The notes under the pieces were generated by a model that saw only the letters and a program-made list of their open reading frames with translations, did no database searches and was not told where the DNA came from. Of a stretch of 30,101 nt of DNA, positions 24,609-30,101 are shown piece by piece; position 1 is the first letter of the stretch, and every line of letters begins with the position of its first letter. The translations under genes and the position numbers were made by a program. The DNA comes from JALUUH01 sp964636675 (lineage in GTDB: Bacteria > Pseudomonadota > Gammaproteobacteria > S012-40), in the NCBI GenBank assembly GCA_964636675.1, contig CAZWUO010000022.1:1-30101 (forward strand). Direction: 5' to 3'.

Positions 24609-25610
24609 TTAGTGAGCAGCGACGTGCTGAACAAAACGCATCATGTTACAGGTATAACCATATTCATTATCATACCAAGCAACCACTTTGACGAAAGTCC
24701 CGTCGAGAGCAATCCCTGCATCTGCATCGAAAATAGAAGAGGCACTGACACCACGGAAGTCAGTAGCAACAACTTTATCTTCGGTATAACCCAGAGTTCC
24801 CTTCATTGCGCCTTCTGATGCCATCTTCATGGCCGCACAAATATCCGCGTAAGAGGCATCCTTATCCAGCTCAACCGTCAAATCAACCACTGAAACATCG
24901 GAAGTCGGTATACGAAAAGCCATTCCTGTCAATTTACCATTAAGCTCAGGAAGTACTACGCCGACTGCCTTCGCCGCACCGGTAGAAGAGGGAATAATAT
25001 TTTCGAGAATACCCCGACCACCACGCCAATCTTTTTGCGAAGGACCATCAACGGTTTTTTGCGTCGCAGTAGCAGCGTGAACCGTGGTCATTAAACCTCG
25101 TTTAATGCCCCACTTGTCGTTTAATACTTTAGCAATAGGTGCTAAACAATTCGTGGTACAAGACGCTGCGGAAACGATGGCTTGGCCAGCATACGTTGCG
25201 TGATTAACACCGTATACAAACATGGGAGTACTGTCTTTTGAAGGAGCACTTTGCACCACTTTTTTCGCACCCGCGTTAATGTGGGCCTGGCAAGTCTCTT
25301 TGGTTAAAAAGAAACCGGTACACTCAACCACAATATCAGCGCCGACTTCATTCCATTTTAGATTTGCTGGGTCACGCTCAGCGGTAAGACGGATTTTTTT
25401 GCCGTTAACGATGAGCGCCCCATTGTCTACTGAAACATCCCCATCGAATCGACCATGTACAGAATCATACTTCAGCATGTATGCAAGGTATTCTGCGTCC
25501 AACAAATCGTTGATAGCGACGATTTCAATATCGTTGAAATCTTTTGCCGCCGCACGAAACACCATTCGACCAATACGACCAAATCCGTTAATACCGACTT
25601 TAATTGTCAT
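24609..25610 (-). CDS. gap: Glyceraldehyde-3-phosphate dehydrogenase, type I
   Basis: 333 residues. It interconverts glyceraldehyde 3-phosphate and 1,3-bisphosphoglycerate with NAD(P). The Rossmann start INGFGRIGRMVFRAA, INDLLD, the catalytic Cys in SAASCTTNCLAP, the THAATATQ-like block (TVHAATATQKTVDGPS), RGGRGILENIIPSSTGAAKA and WYDNEYGYT are all present. The Asp in INDLLD favours NAD, but dual use cannot be excluded. AGGAG lies before the ATG. It is between tkt (84 bases upstream) and pgk in the same cluster. Confidence 0.96.
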   Translation of the reverse strand: MTIKVGINGFGRIGRMVFRAAAKDFNDIEIVAINDLLDAEYLAYMLKYDSVHGRFDGDVSVDNGALIVNGKKIRLTAERDPANLKWNEVGADIVVECTGFFLTKETCQAHINAGAKKVVQSAPSKDSTPMFVYGVNHATYAGQAIVSAASCTTNCLAPIAKVLNDKWGIKRGLMTTVHAATATQKTVDGPSQKDWRGGRGILENIIPSSTGAAKAVGVVLPELNGKLTGMAFRIPTSDVSVVDLTVELDKDASYADICAAMKMASEGAMKGTLGYTEDKVVATDFRGVSASSIFDADAGIALDGTFVKVVAWYDNEYGYTCNMMRFVQHVAAH

Positions 25611-25694
25611 AATCTACATCTCCTATTACGAATAAATTCTGTTGCAGTCTTGGGCACAATTCATAATTTTTTGTGCAAAGATCTCATGCATTTC

Positions 25695-27689
25695 TTAAGT
25701 GATAGACTCAACCGTGTTCACCACATTTTCAACGGTAAAACCAAAGTATTGAAATAACTCACCTGCTGGCGCAGACTCACCAAAACGATCTATTCCTATC
25801 ACTTTGCCGTTCAAACCTGCATATTTATACCAAGCAGCAGTAACACCTGCCTCAACCACGACACGTGCCGTTACACCAGCAGGCAATACTGATTCCTTAT
25901 AAGCGTCATCTTGAGATTCATACGCATCCACACTCGGCATGGAAACAACACGGATTTGTTTGCCTTGCGCCAATAATTGCTCGGCGGCATCCATCGCAAG
26001 CCCTACTTCAGAACCTGTTGCAATGATTATTGCATCAGGAGAACCCGAAGAATCTTTGAGGATATACCCACCTTTCGCGACATTGGCTAGTGCAACCGAA
26101 TCCCGATTTTGATGGGGCAAAGCTTGGCGTGAAAAAATCAGGGTAGATGGACCTGTTTTGCGTTCAACGGCTGATTTCCAAGCGACCGCTGATTCCACTG
26201 CATCACAAGGACGCCAGACGGCCATATTTGGAATCAGTCGTAATGTCGCTGTTTGCTCAACGGGCTGATGGGTAGGACCATCCTCGCCTAACCCAATAGA
26301 GTCATGAGTATATACAAACAGACTTCGAATTTTCATTAATGCCGCCATGCGTAAAGCATTACGCGCATATTCAGAAAACATTAAAAATGTCGCGCCAAAT
26401 GGAATAAATCCACCATGCAATGCAATGCCATTCATGATCGCTGACATCGCGAATTCACGCACCCCGTAATGCAGATAATTACCATCAGCAACAGTTCTAC
26501 TTATTGCCTTGGTTCCAGACCAGGTCGTTAAATTTGACGGCGCCAAATCTGCAGACCCACCTAGAAATTCGGGTAAAACTTTAGCAAATGCTTCAATGGA
26601 ATTTTGCGAGGCTTTGCGTGATGCGATAGTATCGCCTTTTGCGGCAACCGCATTGACAAATTCACTGGCTACATCATTCCAGTTACTCGGTAACTCACCG
26701 CGAGTACGTCGCGTAAACTCTGCGGCTAAGTCTGGGTACTGTGCAGCATAAGCAGCAAATTGTGCATCCCAGTCCGACTCTGATTTTTTACCTTTTTCTT
26801 TTGCATCCCAACCTGAGTAAATATCACCAGGCATTTTAAACGGCGCATGTTTCCATCCCAGCTTTTCTCGGGTTGCCGCAATTTCATCATCGCCTAAAGG
26901 TGCTCCATGGCAATCGTGCGTTCCAGCTAAGTTAGGTGACCCATAACCAATAACGGTTTTACAGCAAATCATGCTTGGCTTATCGCTTACCGATTTAGCC
27001 TCGCGAATGGCACTTGCTAGTGCATCAGCATCATGTCCATCCACACCACGAATCACATGCCAACCATAAGCATCAAAGCGCTTAGGTGTATCGTCGGTAA
27101 ACCAGCCTTCTACATGCCCATCAATGGAAATTCCATTATCATCCCAAAACGCGATTAATTTACCCAAGCCGAGGGTTCCCGCCAAGGAACAGGCTTCATG
27201 GGAAATGCCTTCCATCATGCAGCCATCACCCATGAAAGCATAGGTATGATGATCAACAATGTGGTGACCATCGCGATTGAACTGACCTGCCAGCGTTTTT
27301 TCCGCGATTGCCATTCCTACTGCGTTTGTAATCCCCTGGCCTAATGGCCCAGTCGTTGTTTCAACGCCTGGAGCATAGCCATATTCTGGATGCCCTGGCG
27401 TTTTGGAATGTAATTGGCGAAAATTCTTTAGCTCACTCATGGGCAATGCGTAACCCGTTAAATGCAATAATGAATAAATCAGCATGGATCCATGACCATT
27501 TGATAACACAAATCGATCGCGATTCACCCAATCAGGATTACTTGGGTTGTGATTTAAAAAATCATTCCACAACACTTCGGCGATATCCGCCATGCCCATC
27601 GGTGCTCCCGGATGACCAGATTTTGCTTTTTGCACTGCGTCCATACTTAACGCACGAACCGCATTAGCGAGATCTTTACGAGTTGGCAT
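25695..27689 (-). CDS. tkt: Transketolase
   Basis: 664 residues, full length. It is a thiamine-diphosphate enzyme moving two-carbon units in the pentose phosphate and Calvin pathways. Motifs seen: KSGHPGAPMGMADIAEVLW at the N-terminus, GPLGQGITNAVGMA, the cofactor region MGDGCMMEGISHE with WDDNGISIDG, and THDSIGLGEDGPTHQPVEQ in the second domain. AGAGGA precedes the ATG. It is the first gene of the cluster and has a candidate promoter upstream at 27750-27755. A tkt-gap-pgk-pyk-fba order is common in proteobacteria that use these enzymes for both glycolysis and carbon assimilation. Confidence 0.96.
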   Translation of the reverse strand: MPTRKDLANAVRALSMDAVQKAKSGHPGAPMGMADIAEVLWNDFLNHNPSNPDWVNRDRFVLSNGHGSMLIYSLLHLTGYALPMSELKNFRQLHSKTPGHPEYGYAPGVETTTGPLGQGITNAVGMAIAEKTLAGQFNRDGHHIVDHHTYAFMGDGCMMEGISHEACSLAGTLGLGKLIAFWDDNGISIDGHVEGWFTDDTPKRFDAYGWHVIRGVDGHDADALASAIREAKSVSDKPSMICCKTVIGYGSPNLAGTHDCHGAPLGDDEIAATREKLGWKHAPFKMPGDIYSGWDAKEKGKKSESDWDAQFAAYAAQYPDLAAEFTRRTRGELPSNWNDVASEFVNAVAAKGDTIASRKASQNSIEAFAKVLPEFLGGSADLAPSNLTTWSGTKAISRTVADGNYLHYGVREFAMSAIMNGIALHGGFIPFGATFLMFSEYARNALRMAALMKIRSLFVYTHDSIGLGEDGPTHQPVEQTATLRLIPNMAVWRPCDAVESAVAWKSAVERKTGPSTLIFSRQALPHQNRDSVALANVAKGGYILKDSSGSPDAIIIATGSEVGLAMDAAEQLLAQGKQIRVVSMPSVDAYESQDDAYKESVLPAGVTARVVVEAGVTAAWYKYAGLNGKVIGIDRFGESAPAGELFQYFGFTVENVVNTVESIT

Positions 27690-28068
27690 TTGTTATTCCT
27701 CTACTTAATTTAAAAAATCGGTATATATTATGAATGTGGTGTTAATTTGATTATACGTAAGAAACCCGGGCATGAAGCCCTAATCTTAGGATAGCGACCT
27801 CATCGGCGATGTTTTTTTTGTTGTCAAATATCGCTCAAATGCGCCTATGTAGGGCACTCTACTCTCTCTGAAACCGTAATTAAGTGGTTTCTTTAGGTAG
27901 GCAGTATAATCAATCTATGTTAGTTCTTGGCAAAACATAAGAAACTCCCATGCGCCTTTATAAAAAGGGCGTATTTTCGCCTAGTTAGGCCAAGACAGCA
28001 ACTATTAATACTCACTAACCCCTGCCCCCCTTTACTATATCAAGATTATTTACATAATATTCATAAGC
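27690..28068. other. 379-base region upstream of tkt and downstream of the thioredoxin-fold gene
   Basis: No convincing frame. It carries a candidate tkt promoter (27750-27755), a 6-bp inverted repeat GAAACC/GGTTTC (27870-27875 and 27886-27891) and an imperfect GCGCCTTT/AAGGGCG hairpin near 27953-27972. The roles of these hairpins are unclear; the region must also terminate the thioredoxin-fold gene, but I see no strong terminator for it. Confidence 0.45.
27750..27755 (-). promoter_or_regulatory. Candidate -10 box of the tkt cluster
   Basis: A consensus TATAAT occurs on the minus strand about 60 bases before the tkt start. The -35 region is weak (a TTCAT-like match). It is the best promoter candidate I see for the carbon cluster. 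Confidence 0.4.
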
Positions 28069-28626
28069 TTACGAAGCCTTCCATTTAATAGAGCAGCCCA
28101 TGCTCGGGATTTGCTGCGCAGGCCCTATCCCGGTCTCCGCAACCTGAGTCATCGCCTCGAATAAATCCCTTCGCGCATCCTCAGGCGCTGCCTGCTTGCG
28201 GCTCGCATCGAGCCTGCCACGATACTGCAGCTGCAAGTCTTTGTTATATCCAAAGAAATCGGGAGTACAAACAGCTCCATAGGCCTTTGCGACGACCTGG
28301 GCTTCATCCATTAAATACGGAAATGTAAACCCATACTCCTGACTAATTTTTTGCATATTGTCAAAAGAATCCTCTTCATTTAATGAGGCATCGTTTGACA
28401 TAATGGCTACAGAACTCACTCCTAGTACCTGTAGATCGAGTACATCTCTAACCAGTCTTGCGCGTATCGCTTTCACGTACGGACAATGATTGCAAATGAA
28501 CATAACCAACAACCCTCGTGACCCAGCGAGTGACTTTAAATCCCATATTTTTCCATCCACTCCCGGCAATAAGAATTCAACCGCCGGTGCATTAAAATCA
28601 CATACAGGTGTCTCTAAACTAACCAT
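28069..28626 (-). CDS. Thioredoxin-fold protein of the AhpC/TSA-like type
   Basis: 185 residues, no signal peptide, so probably cytoplasmic. The fold begins with PAVEFLLPGVDGKIWDLKSL; the active-site motif is CNHCPYV (Cys45, Cys48), characteristic of the redoxin-like family with an NHCP motif. Further landmarks are IMSNDASLNEEDSFDNM, FPYLMDEAQVVAKAYGAVCTPDFF (with the conserved cis-Pro region) and a Cys near the end (PSMGCSIKWK). It likely reduces disulfides or peroxides, but its partner is unknown. GAGGGCGAG lies before the ATG. It is divergent from metK, with 119 bases between the starts. Confidence 0.88.
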   Translation of the reverse strand: MVSLETPVCDFNAPAVEFLLPGVDGKIWDLKSLAGSRGLLVMFICNHCPYVKAIRARLVRDVLDLQVLGVSSVAIMSNDASLNEEDSFDNMQKISQEYGFTFPYLMDEAQVVAKAYGAVCTPDFFGYNKDLQLQYRGRLDASRKQAAPEDARRDLFEAMTQVAETGIGPAQQIPSMGCSIKWKAS

Positions 28627-28745
28627 TAACTCGCCCTCACTAATCCCAAATACTCAACTCAACCTCATACGCTACCACAAACATTATGAAATAGTGTAAA
28701 CTTGCGCCCCTTAAAACTTTTATCCACGGAATAGGGACTAAATCC

Positions 28746-29906
28746 ATGTCAGAAAACTTTGTTTTTACCTCAGAATCTGTCTCTGAAGGCCACCCCGATA
28801 AAGTTGCAGACCAGATATCTGACGCTATATTAGACGCTATATTGAAACAAGATCCCAAGGCCCGTGTCGCCTGTGAAACACTGGTGAATACAGGTATGGT
28901 CGTCCTCTCCGGCGAAATCACTACAGATGCCTGGGTAGATATGCAGGACATTGCTCGGCAAACCATAAAACGCATTGGCTATAATTCATCCGAAATGGGT
29001 TTTGACTGGGAATCCTGCGCCGTCATCACATCGATTGACAAACAATCCGTAGATATTGCCCAGGGCGTTGACGAAGCGGACGAAAAGGAACAAGGCGCAG
29101 GGGATCAAGGGCTTATGTTTGGTTTCGCCACAAATGAAACAGATGTTTTAATGCCAGCACCGCTCACTTACGCGCATCGCTTAGTACAACGCCAAGCGGA
29201 AGTTCGTAAAAGTGGCGCACTCCCCTGGTTACGTCCAGATGCTAAAAGCCAAGTCACCTTTCGTTACGAAAACAACAAGCCTGTTGGCATTGAAGCTGTC
29301 GTTTTATCCACTCAACACGCCCCAGATATAGAGCAAAACAAACTAGTGGCCGCCGTTATGGATGAAATCGTAAAACCCGTTCTTCCTGCAGAATGGCTCG
29401 ATAAAAACACCAAATATCACATTAACCCTACCGGACGCTTTGTTATTGGTGGCCCGGTAGGCGACTGCGGACTCACAGGACGCAAAATAATCGTCGATAC
29501 CTATGGTGGCATGGCGAGACACGGCGGTGGCGCATTTTCCGGCAAAGACCCTAGCAAGGTCGATCGCTCTGCCGCATATGCGGGTCGCTATGTCGCAAAA
29601 AACATTGTCGCTGCGGGCTTGGCGGATCGCTGCGAAATACAGGTATCTTATGCCATCGGCGTTGCTGAACCAACATCGATTTCTATTCAAACTTTTGGCA
29701 CAGGAAAGATCAGCGATCAACGCATCATTGAACTCGTACGCGATACTTTTGATTTACGCCCTAAAGGTATTGTCGAAATGCTCGACTTATTACGTCCTAT
29801 ATATGGAAAAACCGCCGCCTACGGGCACTTTGGCCGAGAAGACACAGATTTTTCCTGGGAAAAAACAGACAAAGCTGAAGCTTTAAAAACAGCAGCAGGC
29901 CTGTAA
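28746..29906 (+). CDS. metK: S-adenosylmethionine synthetase
   Basis: 386 residues, full length. It makes SAM from methionine and ATP. Motifs: FTSESVSEGHPDKVADQISD, the ATP loop GAGDQGLMFGFA, KVDRSAAYAGRYVAKN with the glycine-rich GGGAFSGKDP just before it, and IQVSYAIGVAEP. AGGG lies ahead of the ATG. I see no SAM riboswitch upstream. It is followed by an SAH riboswitch and ahcY on the same strand, so SAM synthesis and SAH removal are adjacent. Methionine supply may link to the MetA-family gene at 7044-8111. Confidence 0.97.
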   Translation: MSENFVFTSESVSEGHPDKVADQISDAILDAILKQDPKARVACETLVNTGMVVLSGEITTDAWVDMQDIARQTIKRIGYNSSEMGFDWESCAVITSIDKQSVDIAQGVDEADEKEQGAGDQGLMFGFATNETDVLMPAPLTYAHRLVQRQAEVRKSGALPWLRPDAKSQVTFRYENNKPVGIEAVVLSTQHAPDIEQNKLVAAVMDEIVKPVLPAEWLDKNTKYHINPTGRFVIGGPVGDCGLTGRKIIVDTYGGMARHGGGAFSGKDPSKVDRSAAYAGRYVAKNIVAAGLADRCEIQVSYAIGVAEPTSISIQTFGTGKISDQRIIELVRDTFDLRPKGIVEMLDLLRPIYGKTAAYGHFGREDTDFSWEKTDKAEALKTAAGL

Positions 29907-29943
29907 ACTTTTACCTTCCCCTAGGAAAGGGGAGCTGGAATTT

Positions 29944-30013
29944 TTTGAGGAGCGTTGCAACAGGCCCCCTGCCAGGCTCAAAGAAAACCGGTTTTTTGGA
30001 TAACTGCGCTTAA
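29944..30013 (+). ncRNA. SAH riboswitch upstream of ahcY
   Basis: The conserved core GAGGAGCGTTGCAAC, then GCCAGGCTCAAAG and AACTGCGCTTA matches the SAH-sensing RNA. The elements line up: P1 TTTGAG (29944-29949) with CTCAAA (29977-29982), a CAGG/CCTG hairpin (29961-29964 and 29968-29971), and a pseudoknot AGCG (29951-29954) with CGCT (30007-30010). It lies just before the ahcY ribosome site (GGAG, 30020-30023), so SAH binding probably turns expression on. The insertion between P1 and the pseudoknot strand contains an extra AACCGGTTTTTTGG hairpin. Confidence 0.9.
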
Positions 30014-30032
30014 CGCATCGGAGATTCAACAT

Positions 30033-30101
30033 ATGAACGTTGCAAATAAAAATTTTACTGACTATAAAGTCGCGGACATGTCTCTTGCCGACTGGGGCCG
30101 C
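30033..30101 (+). CDS. ahcY: Adenosylhomocysteinase, first 23 codons (cut by window)
   Basis: The frame starts MNVANKNFTDYKVADMSLADWGR and runs off the window. YKVADMSLADWGR is the conserved N-terminus of S-adenosylhomocysteine hydrolase, which splits SAH into adenosine and homocysteine and so relieves product inhibition of methyltransferases. GGAG lies nine bases before the ATG, and an SAH riboswitch sits directly upstream. Only the start is seen, so completeness cannot be judged. Confidence 0.93.
   Translation, partial: MNVANKNFTDYKVADMSLADWGR

Noticed and set aside
25222..25635. 137-residue frame antisense to gap
   Set aside because: It mirrors a highly conserved gene and extends only a little past its start; no ribosome site or protein-like features.
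29343..29720. 125-residue frame antisense to metK, and a 127-residue shifted frame at 29503-29886
   Set aside because: Both lie inside metK, which is clearly coding in its own frame.
29915..29946. Strong terminator between metK and ahcY
   Set aside because: The TTCCCC/GGGGAG stem is short and the T run begins eight bases later, inside riboswitch P1; at best weak.

Overview
The window looks like chromosomal DNA from a gammaproteobacterium of moderate-to-low GC content. The gene families, the Calvin-type class II aldolase inside a tkt-gap-pgk-pyk-fba cluster, the metK-ahcY pair with an SAH riboswitch, and the many c-di-GMP and two-component proteins fit an environmental, possibly autotrophic, methylotrophic or sulfur-oxidising lineage. 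The genus cannot be fixed from the sequence alone. I see no rRNA, tRNA, CRISPR array or intact insertion sequence.

Region 1 (1-9.4 kb, all minus strand) is a sensory and envelope block. In transcription order it holds a P-loop ATPase of unknown role, a MetA-family homoserine acyltransferase, a small periplasmic cytochrome c, a seven-bladed propeller lipoprotein, a paralogous membrane-anchored propeller, a kelch-propeller lipoprotein with an NrfJ-like C-terminal domain, and a membrane GGDEF-EAL protein with a haem-type CxxCH in its periplasmic sensor (cut by the window edge). A 51-residue single-span membrane protein, missing from ordinary ORF calls, has its own promoter-like sequence and terminator at 9.2-9.5 kb.

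Region 2 (9.9-17.9 kb, plus strand) is the most interesting part. It is a five-gene operon resembling the Ralstonia phcBSRQ quorum-sensing locus: a PhcB-like SAM-dependent methyltransferase, a six-span hybrid sensor kinase with a HK-REC-HK layout, two tandem response regulators fused to kinase-like C-termini, and a soluble PAS-PAS histidine kinase. The two regulators have decayed in complementary ways: one lost the phospho-accepting His but kept the ATPase, the other kept a His but lost the ATPase. The operon may make and sense a methyl-ester-type signal.

Region 3 (18-20.5 kb) holds a small inverted-repeat element (MITE-like) that touches the stop codon of an EAL-HDOD signalling gene, and an exported protein of unknown function.

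Region 4 (20.6-27.7 kb, minus strand) is the central carbon cluster tkt-gap-pgk-pyk-fba, ending in a clear intrinsic terminator. Region 5 (28-30.1 kb) holds a thioredoxin-fold protein and, divergently, metK followed by an SAH riboswitch and the first codons of ahcY. These make SAM and recycle SAH, the substrate and by-product of methyltransferases such as the PhcB-like enzyme.
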